Below, one piece after another: positions 11,682-26,080 of a DNA stretch of 64,000 nt. Source of the DNA: Dendrophyllia cribrosa (taxonomy: Eukaryota > Cnidaria > Anthozoa > Scleractinia > Dendrophylliidae); NCBI GenBank assembly GCA_024195265.1, contig JAJLRJ010000006.1, positions 5,083,615 through 5,147,614 of the forward strand. Reading direction: 5' to 3'. The stretch's first letter is position 1. Every line of letters begins with the position of its first letter. The notes under the pieces are model-generated. The model had not been told where the DNA came from. It did not search any database and was given only the letters and a program-made list of their open reading frames with translations. Position numbers and translations under genes: made by a program.

Positions 11682-14093
11682 GTAAGTAAAATAATAATTA
11701 AGAAAGTTGAACCCTGTTTCATGTAATTAATATGGCCACTGCAAATACCATGTGAACTATCCAAACATGTACATGGATTAACAGTTCCATATTATACAGG
11801 TGTACATGTACATGTATATGGATGATGCAATTTTTTACATTTTGGAGGCCAGGACATATGTCCTTCTATACTTGTAGTATTGTGTAAAAGTAATGCAAAT
11901 GAATTATGCAAATTCATTTAGTTCTTTGTTTTCGCGAACTTTTGTTGAAAGTTTGCTCGAAAATTAGAGTGAAATTTTGTGGTGTTTAGAGTGATATTTT
12001 GCTGAAACAAAGGGCGATATTTCGCCCATTTTGGGACCTCAACATACACTTTTGCGTTTGTAGTGTTGACAAAGTTGGCCACAGCCTGGACAGCAAGTTT
12101 GAACCAGGATGTGCTGAAGCCTATGGTGCCCTGTGTCGCATCTTTTGTAGTCATCGTTCTGGTCAAGAGATCAGACCAGTTTATCTCTCCAGATTTTATT
12201 TGGCTTTGGCAATTGGACTCCTGTACTCAGAGGTAAGAAAAAACTTCATTTTCAAATTCTGATTGGCTCTCTGAATTTTGCTACATGTATATGGACTGCT
12301 AAAGATAGACCATTCACTACCTTTTCCTTGGCATCTTATCTACAATTTTGGTAAATTGAAAAAACTTGAAAAAACGCACACGAGATTGTAGTGCTTGAGT
12401 GCCATTGGGACCATGGTTTAGAACAGCGCTGTCATTGAAGCCAGCAGCCAGCTATTATGGCCAGCAACTGCGCTGTAAACAAGCGGCTATGAATCTCTTA
12501 CTTACTGATGACTGTATCAAGATTTAAATCTTGTTTGGCGGGAGAATATTACAGAGCATATCGCTGATGAATCAAACATTATTTCAAACTCTTTTTTTTT
12601 TTCAAGTGTTATTTTTTCACGAATGCTGCTCACTTCGCAATTTATATTGCCAATGTACAGCTGTAAACAAACCACCTTCAAGTGCTCGCTCGCTCGCAGA
12701 GACAGAAAGTTTGCTACAAGGCAGCATACTGTATATAGCTCGTAGCAAACTGGGACGATGGCTGAGTGTCTGCTTAGGAAGAGCAGGGTACTTTTTAGAC
12801 ATACAGTGTACGATGTATTATATTTATTGCAATGTATAAGTTTATTATATACAACTCAGTTGTTTATAAGAAACATACATGTACATGTAGAATCTCTTCC
12901 TCATGCACAGTTGAACCGTGCACGAGGAAGAGACTCTACCGGCATATACATACATGTACATGTACTTGTAGAGTCTCTTCCTCATGCACAGTTGAACTGT
13001 GCACGAGGAACAACAGAAACAACAGAAACCTAAATAGCCTAAAATAAATATTTATTCTCAGTAGCTGTCACCAATAATTACAATAATTTAAATACATGTA
13101 AGAACTTTTTCTAGGCTAATTTGGGACAATGTAGGCTGTAATTATGCAGGTTTTACTGTTTCTGTAATCAGAACTGAGTTCCGATGTTTGTATTGCAGCT
13201 GATGACACTACACCTGTAGCTGTACATTGTAAAAGTGAACATGGTTCTGCTCAATGCAGTCAATTATTTAATTTAATTTCTTTTTTTCACCAAACTTTGT
13301 TCAAACTTTTTCAGTCATGTACAGGTCACGTTCTTTGCAGTATCCTTCTTAACTCAGCTGATATTTTAAGAGTTGATCTTCAAGGAGTACAAGTGTTGTT
13401 GCCTCACCTTATTAATGCTCTTGAGACAGTGCTACCAAGAAAAGAGTTTCAGATAAGGTACCTTGCTTTTAATTAATATTTAATGAAAAATGCAAAAAAA
13501 AAAAAACGGGTAGATACATATAATTAATTTATAACCCCAAATGGAAGCAATTATTCCATGGGAGGTGATTAATCGAGGGGGACATTTATTTTTAAATATT
13601 GCTTACTGGAAGCACTTAAACATGCTCAATTACATGTATGTGCTAATTTGAGAGTTCCAAGAAAGAGTCAAATAATACAAATGGCCATCACCAGAGAAAA
13701 ACTACATGAAAGCTGTGCTTTTGTAACTTTTCTGTTTTCCCATACAAGAAGTGAATTTTTAACTTGACTGGAAGGGTTGATTGATGGAAGGGATTATTTC
13801 AAATATTTCCACCAAAGGGAGGCGATTGTTCAAATATTTCCACCAAAGGGGGGCAATATTATTATTCGAGGGGGTAAATGGAGGGACGACTATTTTGCAA
13901 AGAAATATGGTATTTACAGTGGAACCCTGAGATAACCAACCCCTTCATAATGAAGTCCATAATAAAGGTACAGTGTATAACGAACAATAAATATTTTAGC
14001 CTCGCCAAAGCAACAATGAAATGTATGAAACCCTTACGTGATGTTTTAATGAACACAATTCAGAAGCCCAAACTTAAAATCTACTGCAATATT

Positions 14094-14149
<56 letters not shown>

Positions 14150-17100
14150 CATAAACTTTATATTTATACCTAATTATGATAAAAGCATTAAAGTACCCAT
14201 AACCTAAAATTTTTTATTTTCGTATCTAAATCTACACGTCACGTAATGAACATCTGCAAAAAATTTTTTGATTTCAGCAAAACGTGAATTTTTTATGATG
14301 TTTTAAAGTCTTCGAAATTTGCCGCCATTTTGGTCCACCATTCGCATTAGTCTCCTCTTGGTCCCTCTCGATTAACAAAGGATCTGTGATGTAGATTAAG
14401 GAACACATAACTTCAAACAAAGGAACTTGTGACTTCAAACAAAGGAACTGTGACGTACATTAAGGAACATGTGAGCCCATTGGCCTTCTTAACAACGGGA
14501 CAGGTATACCACAAAAAAATAGGATTTGGAAGATTTGAAATATTCATAAAAAATTCATGTTTTGCTGAAACCAAAAAAATTTTTCGCAGATGTTTATTAC
14601 GTGACGCGTAGATTTACTGTAGATACGAAAATAAAAAATTTTAGGTTATGGGCACTTTAAGCTTATAGGGTCTTGTGACTAAATAAATTAAAAACTAAAA
14701 TAGAACCTCTACGTGTACATGCACTATCCCCCTACTTACAGTGTACATGTATAATAACAAATGAATGTCTTAATGTGAATAAATGTCATAATGCAGATTC
14801 AGTGCGAAACATACACTGTACATGTATTTGTTACTGAATGTTTTTGCCACAGCATAAACTAGAGTTAATGTTTAGCTCATTTGAACCTTGTGCCTTGCCG
14901 TCATATCATGTATTTTTCCGGCTAATTGAATTATTGTACTTTGCTTTACTTACACGCGTGTCCGAACTGCCACATATTTTTAGCAGCCAATTACACTATT
15001 AGCATGCACGTGCCTCAGTCTGTTATCCAATCAGATTTGGGCCCCCTCACTGCGGTCACTTTTGGTAATGTACATCGCTCGTGGTCTATTTCGCATTCAG
15101 TTCAATTTCACTGTACAAGGCAACTGTTTATTTCCCTCCCACCCACCGCATTCCCCTTTCTTTTTTTTCCACCCAACCGAGGTTACCACTCTGGCCCGTG
15201 TTTATTGCGTAAAATGTAATAAAGTTCTTTGTTTTGTTTATTTTCAATAAACGGTTTGGGGGATAAGTGTTGCTGGCGACAACCCTTCAGTCCCACACTG
15301 AAGCGATGCCTGGGTTGCCTTAGCTTGGGTCGAGCAAGGTGGCCACGCCCACTACCCCTCGCTAGTCACCCCTCTAGGAGCTTGGCATAGGTACACGCCA
15401 CTCAGCTGTACTCCATGACGGCCAATCCATGGTTTCTATGCCACTCGCTGACACTAGCCCCAGTGACTGGCCTCGCATGTGGCAGGCAGCATTCGGGTCC
15501 TGGACAACACTTACCCCCCGGGCCTTTCTCCCACATAAACAGTGTCTTTCAATTGCGCGTGACATTAAAGAGATGGAAATCCTTTAATCCTACATTTATT
15601 ACATGTGTATCAGGGCGGATCTAGGGGAGGAATGCAGGGGGTGCGCACCCCCACCCCCCTCACTGAGATGACCTATGCGTTGTTCCCTTTTAAAATTTGT
15701 TTACGTCACCCTTCAGTTACGTCATTCCTTAGAGGTGCACCCCCTCCTAAGAAATGCACCCCCTCCTAAGAAAAATCCTGGATCCGCCCCTGTGTATTAC
15801 ATTGTAAGACTACGTTTTCTGTAAGCTGTAAGCTGCCAGAGGGCACTACAATGTATTATGTGTGCCACTTTATCCTCTTCAGTCTTAATTATTAGCCAAA
15901 CCATGGCGTAGTGAGCATTTTTAGTTGGTTTCCCACATAACAAACACATACGGTATAATGAACACATTCGGTATAATGAACACATTTCTTGGTGTTCCAC
16001 TGTATTGCAAAAATATTAGGTTTTAATTAGTACATGTACATTTACATGTACATAGGTCACGTAGAATTAGATTAATTACAAGTTCTGTTATCATGCTCAT
16101 TACAATAGTAAGGTGGTCATTTTTATTGACAAGGTGCTGATACAATGTATGGCAGTGTTTAGGAGAGTGTAATAAGAAAATAATATTCTTTTTAAATCAC
16201 TTTTCTTTCATCTTGTATCATCAGGTGTAATGTGTCGACCACTGAGCTTCGCAGGGCAGCTATACATCTTCTGTTGTCCATGCTGTGCCTTCCACTTCAC
16301 TTTCAAGACCTTCCTATAAAAGGTCAGTTTTTTTTATTTTCAATAATATTTTGATTGCAGACTGTGATCAGTCCCGTATGCTTAGAACTTTAGGAAGTAC
16401 TCAGTATGATTTCATGGCGCAATGTTGGGTCAGTTCCCTTTACAAGAAATTGTTTCTGTTACACCTCCTTTATTGAACTTGTGTTTGGATAAAGTTTCAT
16501 GCTATAACCAGTCAAGCATAAAGTTTGCACACACCAGAAAGGATCACAGAATTAATGTGGCTAATTATAATTTACAAGAATTTAGTTTTATCAACTGAGT
16601 CGATAAGGTAAATTGGCCACCGTAAAAAGATTCAAATAGCTGACGTTTCGAGCGCTAGCCCTTCGTCGGAGCAAATCAAGGAATTGTGGGTAGTGTGTTG
16701 TTTTATATAGTAAGCTGTGGAGCTACGCTATTGGTGGAAATTTGGTGACGTGAAAAACAAATGTAAATTAGTTGAATGAAAAGCGTTCGTTGATTCCGTG
16801 GGGTTTGAGAGTGCCAATTTGAAAGATGATTTTTTGTTCTAGGTTTTTACGGCTTTCTGTGTTACCCTGGTGTAGGGAAAGGCCGCAGATTGTCATGTGT
16901 TGTTGAGAATGGTTAGTAAGATTAAAATGGCACGCGACTGGTTTGGATGCGTCTTTGTCATTTTTTTCAACGTCTCGGAGATGTTCACGAAAACGGTCGC
17001 CCAGTCTCCTCCCTGTTTCGCCAATGTATATCTTTTTGCAAAAAGTACAAGTTATGCAGTGGATAACATTTACGGAGGTGCATGTAAAACGATCAGTGAT

Positions 17101-20100
17101 TTTAATAGATCGTTTGGGTCCTGTTATTTTGTCCGTTTTTCTGTTATTTTATTCCCACAGTTATCTGTTACATTCATCCTCACATCCATCGCACGTTAAA
17201 AACGCCATTCCGTATTCTCAATTTCTCAGACTTCGACGTCTATGTAGTGATGACTCTGATTTTTCCAACAAATCAGAAGAAATGTGCCAGTTTTTCAAGA
17301 AACGTGGGTACCCTGACTCTGTTGTTAATACGGGCCAACAATGTGCACAACAGATCGACAGACAATCAGCACTACAAACGCCACAGAAGGAAGAGAACGA
17401 GAGAATTCCATTCACCCTCACTTTCCACCCACACAACAACACAGTCAAAAGCATCATTTTAAAAAATTTCAAATTACTCCAAAACGACCCCGAAACTGGC
17501 AGAATTTTTTCACAATCCCCACTAATTTCATTCAAACGTGACAAAAACATAGGCAACTTTCTAGTTACGAGCGCACTGAAATCTGACGATGAACCGGGAA
17601 CTTTTAAATGCACACGCACACGATGTGACACTTGTCCTTTCATTCACAACGCGGACAAAATAACAGGACCCACACGATCTATTAAAATCACTGATCGTTT
17701 TACATGCACCTCCGTAAATGTTATCTACTGCATAACTTGTACTTTTTGCAAAAAGATACACATTGGCGAAACAGGGAGGAGACTGGGCGACCGTTTTCGT
17801 GAACATCTCCGAGACGTTGAAAAAAATGACAAAGACGCATCCAAACCAGTCGCGCGCCATTTTAATCTTACTAACCATTCTAAACAACACATGACAATCT
17901 GCGGCCTTTCCCTACACCAGGGTAACACAGAAAGCCGTAAAAACCTAGAACAAAAAATCATCTTTCAAATTGGCAGTTACATGTAAATTCTACCAGGCCT
18001 ATAACAGTTTTGTTCTTCTTCTAATTTAGACATGACAGTATCATGGAGGAAGAAACATTGTGGTGACCCGGAAAGCAGAGAATTGAAGCCTCTGACATTC
18101 TTATCTTTGAAACCCCGACTCATTCGACTTCTTCTGGAGGCTCTGCAGTGCGAAACTGACTCATTTAATGTTCAAATATTGCTTGGAGGTTTGTAACAAC
18201 AAATACAGTTTCCACGTTGTTTTAATAAATTAAACCTGTACTGTATTTGCTCAAATAATCACCCCCTTTGGTGGAAATATTTGAAATTTATACACTCACC
18301 TTCCTCAATAATACATGTAGTCTCCACACATCCCCTCCCCTTTCTCCCAGTCAAGTTAAAAATTCACTTCTTGTATAGGAAACAATTTTTACAATTTAAC
18401 AGGAACAGATACAGGTTTCATATAGTTTTTCTATAGTGATGTTCGTGTATTTGACTTTTTCCTTTATTTCTTGGAGCTCTCTAATTAACACATTAGCACA
18501 ATTTAGCACTTCCAGGGAGAAATATTTGAAATAATCGGCTTCCTCGATTGCCTCTCGAATAATCGCCCTGGAAATACAGTTACGGTATTTAATGACTACA
18601 TTGATAAAAAGAGAAGGATTGTTAATGCTAAGCTCGGTAATGCAGAGAGAAAAATGTACATGTAATGTTTGTCATGTCACGAACGTAGGACAAAGAAAAT
18701 AGAACATTACAACTTTCTCATTGCATTACCGAGCTTAACGTTTTATTTTACCATCCTTTCTTTATTTATCCCCACACATAGCTTTCGACATTGCTGATCC
18801 TAACAGTACGCAGGACGCATGTCATTCATGAACCTAGTATTACGGCCCAGTTAGCCATCAGTCTCTCGTAGCTCAGCGCAGTCAATGAACATTATATCCT
18901 TTTCAATCATGATGACTACACTGTAAATCTCTTATAATTAATTGCTCCCTTTTTTCTAGGAACGTTATAAAATTATGTCCTCACAGCAAGTGCTACGTTT
19001 AGTTTTAATGCTGGTTTTAAACTTGGTTTTCTCTGTATAGAAAGGGAAGGAACTCTGCTGTTTGCCTATCTAAATACCGTAATATTTTTGGTTAGAAGCC
19101 CACCTGCTAGTTTGATAAAAAAAAAATTATTCCAGTTATACCCTCTCCAATATATACATGTACATGTAAGCATACCACATCTCCTCAACGGCAATATTTT
19201 ACAAAACTTACACTAAAATGGCAAAACAATAGCTTGCTGAAATAGTATTTTTTGCTTGCCAGCCTAAAAACCATTGTGAAGTTGTATAAGCACAGAGCGT
19301 GTGCACTGTAACTGGAATTTTACGGTATATTAAACACTTAATGACTCGTCCCAAGGGAAACAGTGAATTTTGTCTTCCGAGAATCTCGATGTTTCACGAG
19401 ACGAAGTCGAGGGAAACATCGAGATTCTCGGGAAACAAAATTCACTGTTTCCCGAGGGATCAGTCATTAAGTGATTTGTTATATATAGCGAGACAAAAAA
19501 ACACAACACAACACAGTTTCAAAAACGCGCCGAGCACTCGAGGTTAACATCAATCGCATCATAATCATGGCACCTTTTGTCACGGTCTGATCACGTGCGC
19601 TTGCAAGCAACATTGCAATGTTAAACTGTGACGTCAAAATTGTTGCAAACTTTCGAAAATGATGCCCGCTTAGGACAATTGGCTGGAAACAGTTTGTTAG
19701 ATGTCATGTGACCATGAATCAACCAATCATTGTGCGCGTTGTATTGAGAAAAACTCCAGCTATATAACAAACTGGTACATGCATATTACACATATATTGG
19801 ACATTCTTTTCTAGGTGTATCTCTACTAATCCAAGACAGCGAGATTGCTGAATCCCAAGGGATCGCCTCCCCAAAGCAGACTGATGCCCCCGCAAGAGTG
19901 TCTGATCATCTGCAGGCTCCACAGGATCACCGGCGTCGTGCCAGCACTGGCAGCAGCACAATATCAGAGACCGGCAGTACTGACACCATTGAGGTAGACA
20001 GTGTTGGTCAGCTTGGATATAATCAACAACCTGTACAGTCCTACGGTATGTGACTACAGGGTTCAAGTAGAGTTCAAATTTCTTTTCTGTGTGTCAGTTG

Positions 20101-23100
20101 CCCTTGGGGCAACCACATTTGTTTGTTTGTTTGTTTGTTTGTTTCGATAACAAATACTTTATTGAAATATTACCGTAAGTCATTTATACATCCATGCGAT
20201 TGAACCTTACAATCAGTGAATATATACAATATAATAAAATAAGAAAGACATATCATATGATTTATTCTAGCAGGATTTTTGAAAACCATCTCGCCCAGCG
20301 TAAGCGTCTGGGAGTGTTTCTCCATCGTTTTTTGTCGTTCAAAACAATCATGAATGTGTAGCATTGATTTAAGATTACATTTTTTTGGTTGCTTCAAGAA
20401 TCATGTGTACTGTAGCCCAATAACGAAAAAAACACTTTTTGTTTTGCATTGTCTTTTATAGAGCGTTTTCATATGACGTCACGCCGGCCATATTGGTGTT
20501 CCAAAACAAAGAAACGGCGGCCATATTGGTGTACCAAACCAGTCCTCCGGGAATTGAACTCTATTTTTATGCAAACATTTTCTTTTGTTTCATTAAACCA
20601 ATATGGCCGCTGGTCACGTGAGTGAAAACGCCCTATTACGTACAGTGTATTGAAATAATTACATCAACGAAGACTAAGACCATCTCCAAAAAAAGAAAGG
20701 TTAAGAAAGTTATCAGTGTCGGTGGCAAGTGGTGAATATTTACCGGCCGCAAAGCCACCTTGACTTCGGTGAATAGTGAATTTATTTCACAGCAAACTTA
20801 GTTTAGTTTTTATGAACTAAATCACTATTAATTTTTCATTTAATTATTTATATTATTTTTCATGTTTCGTAATTCCTCACTCTGTTTTGACCATGCCATG
20901 ACGTCAAACCATTAGTTATCAGAGGACATATAATGGCGAACTAAAATTTATGTGTTATGTATATCTCTGATTTTGTTTCAGATCTATCCACTGTCCAAGG
21001 TCTGTTTGTGCAGCTGACACATCTCTTGTGTAATAAACTGGTTGTGATAAGAAGCAGCCGTTGGAAATCCGATGTTCATATTACCTTGGCTGCCTTTGAA
21101 CTGCTGTCTGGTCTTGCTCAACTTAGCATGGATCATCTGGGTGAGATTCACAACAATACTAGAACACTGCGGTCGAAACGCAAACCTTTTTCAAGGCCCG
21201 TTTACACGGCGATTTTTGTGTGCAATTTTTGTCGTACTTTTCGATGCAATTTTTGCCGTGCGCAAGTTACATCTTCAAAGCGCGTGTGTAAATTAGCGGC
21301 GATTTCAGTCAGATTTGGGCGCGATTTGTCGCGCAATGTCGCAGAGGTTTCGAACTTGTTCCAAATCGCAGCTAGTTTGCACCTGTGACAAAAGTTGCAT
21401 TGGCGAGCGCGACAAAACGAGAAATGATTAGGAAAACACTTTGAATCTGATGGCGTGGTACTGTTTTTTCCCCATATCATTCCAGTGCCTGTAAAGGCAA
21501 CTATATGAAAGCTTCTTCTAGCTAAATATTACAGCCGCTGAAAATTTTACTTATCTTGCCTTAAGCCCTATTTACATCAGTGGAAAGGGGATGATCCTAA
21601 TGCTAGGATCATCCGAGCGCAACATGTTTTCTGCTTTCAGTTTACATGCGAAGGGTTACATTTGGCCCTAGCGCTAGGATAATCCTAGCTCCATGTAAAC
21701 GGCCTCGGGAGCCCCAGGGTTATCTTCGCTTTTGTTATTGTCGCCGTCTTGCTTTGCAACCGCGCCGAACTCAAAAGAACTGGGGCCATCCTGCCGAATT
21801 TTTCATGTAATCCTAATGAAAAGTTCATCCTGGAAGTCGTATTTATGCATGTCAACCAAATGAACCTTCTAGGATCATCCTAGCACTAGGATTATCCTCT
21901 TACCATGTAAATAGGGCCTTATTTTGTTCTCAAAACGACATTTCTATCCCGCTGAAAACAAAAGGCATTTATTTTTGCAATGTTACGAAAGTTTTCCGTC
22001 GACATTTTTTCAAAGAAACTCAAGTTTGAAGTCTAATTAATCACGAATTTTTAAGATGACTGATGCTTTACGAATAGATTTCCGGCATGACGAAACATTG
22101 TCCCTCCGAAATAACAAACGTTTAAGTCCATGTTTTATCGCAAAATGCTTGTAGTTCAATTTATGGGTTTACCTCGGTGTAAAAACCTGTGACTTTTTCC
22201 TTTGTGTTCTACCTTTGTCGTCTTGCACTCTATTGTTTCAGTACCTTTTGTTTTCTTTGTTTTACGTCACTCGTGAGTTGGCAGGTTTTTACACCGAGGA
22301 TGAGCCAATTTTACCCTTGGTTCAATTTTCATTTTTCATTGTTCTTTTCTATGTTAATATATGATAATAAATATAAAACAAAGAAAAATGAAAATTGAAC
22401 CAAGGATAAAATTGAAATACAACATATACAACTAAATTTGATAAAAAGATTCTACAGAGCAAAACAGAAGAAGTAGTTTGGAGAAAAAGTGCAGGATTGC
22501 AAGGATGGAAGTGGATTTGGGATGACAGTTCAGCAAAGTTGATTTGCGACAGCGGATCAAGAAATCAAAATTGCCATTTGGGGGGATTTTTGAAGCGTTT
22601 TAGTCGTTACGTTTCTTTAATTAAGATTTATTTGCGTTCATCACTTTTGGCAATTTTTTTCTTCCTATTTAAAGATAATAAAGCACGCTTAAGGAGGTTC
22701 GCAACAGTTATCTTTTTGCCGTGTTGGGGGGGGGGGGGGGGGGGGGAGGGCGGGGGGAGATGTTTTGAAATCAAATTTTCGTAAGGAAAACATGCTTCGA
22801 TTGCTTTCATACTTCATCATGTTTATGAAATGGGATAACAGTTTTATGTTTCACGGGTTTCCAGGCGACGGCGGTTACCATAGCAACACCGGCTTGTTTT
22901 TCTCAAAATCTACTCACACTTGACTTTTTCAGGGCCCCATTTAAACCAGCTATGCTGAACTGGGCACCTCTGTTGAAATATTGTTAATAAATTAATTAAT
23001 AAATAAAACTTTAACAATCGCCTGATGATTTTCAGACCAAGCTGAATGTAAGAGTACGATTCATTGGCTGTGTGATTATGTCACGTGTCAAGCTAACAAG

Positions 23101-24339
23101 AAAGCCACGCATCACTCACGTGATCTCCACTCCATGATAGTCGCTGCATTTAGCTGCCTTCAGTCCTGGATAACGTCACATCCTTGGCTACTGGACAGTC
23201 AGGTATGGTTTAAAAATGACCAAAAAATGTCCAATTTCCGGTTTGAAAAATTGTAAAAAACTAAAAGCACTAAACGAAAGTTCTACTCAATAGCTTTCAT
23301 TTCATTGGTCACTCTTTAATTGACTCTGGGAGTGAAAGGGTTAAGGTCGCTCCCTATAGTTTTATAACCGCGCGCGTGCAATGCGTTATTACGTCAGCGT
23401 TTCGTTCGGTGAAATTCCGTAAAATTTGGCGGAGAGGTTATAATTTGTTTGTTGTTCTCGGCGCTTATAAAACCAGTTTTTACGCAGAGGCAAACAACAC
23501 AAATTTGTGAATAACGAAGAAACTGCCTTACAACCCATACGTTTTGCGCGTCTTTTTTATTATCTGGCCAGATTCTATGAACTGTAAAAATTTTGAAAGA
23601 TTTCATCAAAGGAAATTGAAGAAAATCACAATTAAATCCCCGTAAACAATGAAAAATGCAGATTTGCTTGGGCAGTTTTAATTCAAGACTGAAGCCGTTA
23701 TTTTAGCAAAGAGGGTTGTAGAACACTGTTTTATCATTGCTTTTTACAATTCGACAAGTTTTAGTAAACTGGGAGTAAAAAGGAATGCGAAAACCAGCTT
23801 CCAAAAAGCAACACTAGCGCGCAACACCATCTGTGAATACTCCATGCAGCCACCTTAAAAAGCGACATTCAAGTGCGTAAACTTATATCATTGGTTTATA
23901 TTTTACAGGGTTGCTTGCATGTTGTTATGGAGGTGGTAGAGCTGGGAATTTCAGGAAGCAAGTCCAAGGAAATTCCAAGAGTGAGTAATCAGGGACCGCG
24001 GAGGGGAAGGGCCTGGTAGGGCCGCGGCCCCGCCACTTGTTTGCGCCCCCGCCCTCACTTTTTTCGATTTTCAATATGAAAAAATTATTTTCAATTGTCA
24101 GCCCTCCCACTTTTCACCTTGCTCCGCGGTCCCTGGTAATAGAGTGATTTTCGATTGAGTGTTAACAGTAATATCGCAATTGCTTTGGTTTTGCATTGTC
24201 ACGCTTTGTGATTGGCTAAAAAAATCTCGCGCCACTTTCTCAACCAATCGTAGCTTGCACGCACACGTTTTCCCACGCTTGGCGCCAGCTGCATGTATTT
24301 GCTTCTAGTTCTGGCCCCGGTTTTTCTAAAGGTGGATAG

Positions 24340-24374
<35 letters not shown>

Positions 24375-26043
24375 AGTGCCAAATCCATTGTGTTATCCGC
24401 TGGATAGTGATTTATCCGGTGGATAGCGCTATCCACCTTTTGAACAACCGGGACCTGATTGGTTCATTGGATTGGATTATCTGCGTCTGTTTCGATTGGT
24501 TAAAAGTGAGTCCAGTTATATAAATTTCAGATCATTTGGAGCAGGGATGATAATATAGTGATGAGAGCGCTCGCCTTCCACCAATGTGTCCCGGGTTTGA
24601 TTCATGGACTCAGCATCATAATGTAGGTTGAGTTTGCCGTTAGTTCTCAATCATCCTTGGGCCGAGGGTTATTTCTCCCTCCTCAAAAAAAACAACATTT
24701 CTAAATTCCAACTCTATCTGAAATCCGAGGACCACAGATTTGTCAGTTTTAATTATTACCCTTGTTAAAAAGTCGATTTATTAATTTATTTATTAAGATA
24801 TTAATTTTCATTCTATATTTTAGGATCCTCAACAAGGTACAGAAATCGTTCCACGATTGAAAGGTATGCCGCTTATAACAGGGCCTGTGTTAGCTTATTT
24901 TGAATGCCCTATTTTTGTTTCTTGTAATTGGCCAGATGTGCGTGATTAAACTTGTTTAGGCTTTGGGTCTGTTGCTAACGCGTTTGCTACCCGTCACAAT
25001 AGAGTCGATATAAACGCGGCAAGGTCTATTTTCGAAGTAACGATGGATTTGCTGTGCCTTTCAGGCGACAAAGAATTAAAACCTGTTTCATTCAGAGTGA
25101 GGGAAGCTGCTGAAGGACTCTTGACTGTTATAATGGAACACTTGGTATGTCATCTGAATATTAACGGCACTAACAAAATAGAATTATATTGTCCACTTAT
25201 TTATTAGCAGTGATCTTATGCTGTGTTCGCATCAGTACCGAAGCATGTTCAGAACGAACATGTTTTGCAATTTCGTTGTTCACATTAGTTTTCAAAAACT
25301 TGTTTCACGCCTGCTTCTATATTGTATGCTGGTTTACGAAACAGACATAAGCTCGCACAAGAACCGAATAGAATTGAGCTTAAAGTGCCCATAACGTTTT
25401 TTTTATTTTCTCATCTGAATGTAAACATCACACAAGGAACCTCTGCGAAACAATTTCGCGCTTTGTACAAAATGCGAATTTTTTATGAATATTAAAAATC
25501 TTCAAAATCCTATTTTTTTTGCGGTATACCCGTCCCGCTGTTAAGAAGGTCAACAGGCTCACATGTTCCTTAATCTACGTCACAGTTCCTATGTTTGAAG
25601 TCACAAGTTCCTTTGTTTGAAGTCACGTGTTCCTTAATTACGTCACGTATCCTTTGTTAACCGAAAGGGACCGAGAGGAGACTAATGCGAATGGTGGACC
25701 AAAATGGCGGCAAATTTCGAAGACTAAAAAATCATTAAAAATTCACGTTTTGCTAAAATCAAAAACTTTTTTCGCAGACGTTCATAACGTGACGTGTAGA
25801 TTTAGATAAGAAAATGAAAAAAAAATCGTTATGGGCACTTTAAACTTGTTTTTGTATGATTTTGTGGTTTGATCTCACTTGTCAAGCTCGTCGGGAACGA
25901 AGGGTGATGCAGTGTTTAACAAGGAGAGGACATGTTTCGTCTGCTGAGATCGAAACTAACTCGTGAGATAGTTTCAATCATGCTCAAAATAAACATGTTT
26001 CGATCATGATTCGCACAATGCGGCACTTGATGCTCCCCACTCC

Positions 26044-26080
<37 letters not shown>

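Noticed and set aside
12531..12839. 102-codon frame in RALGAPB intron 2
   Set aside because: Begins near a poly-T stretch, no flanking splice sites, not supported by family length.
14926..15250. 97- and 62-codon frames in RALGAPB intron 3
   Set aside because: No splice borders, no recognisable domain, low-complexity Ser/Pro/Phe content.
16897..17199. 100-codon plus-strand frame upstream of the PLE frame
   Set aside because: It is antisense to the minus-strand PLE copy; the real coding frame there is on the other strand.
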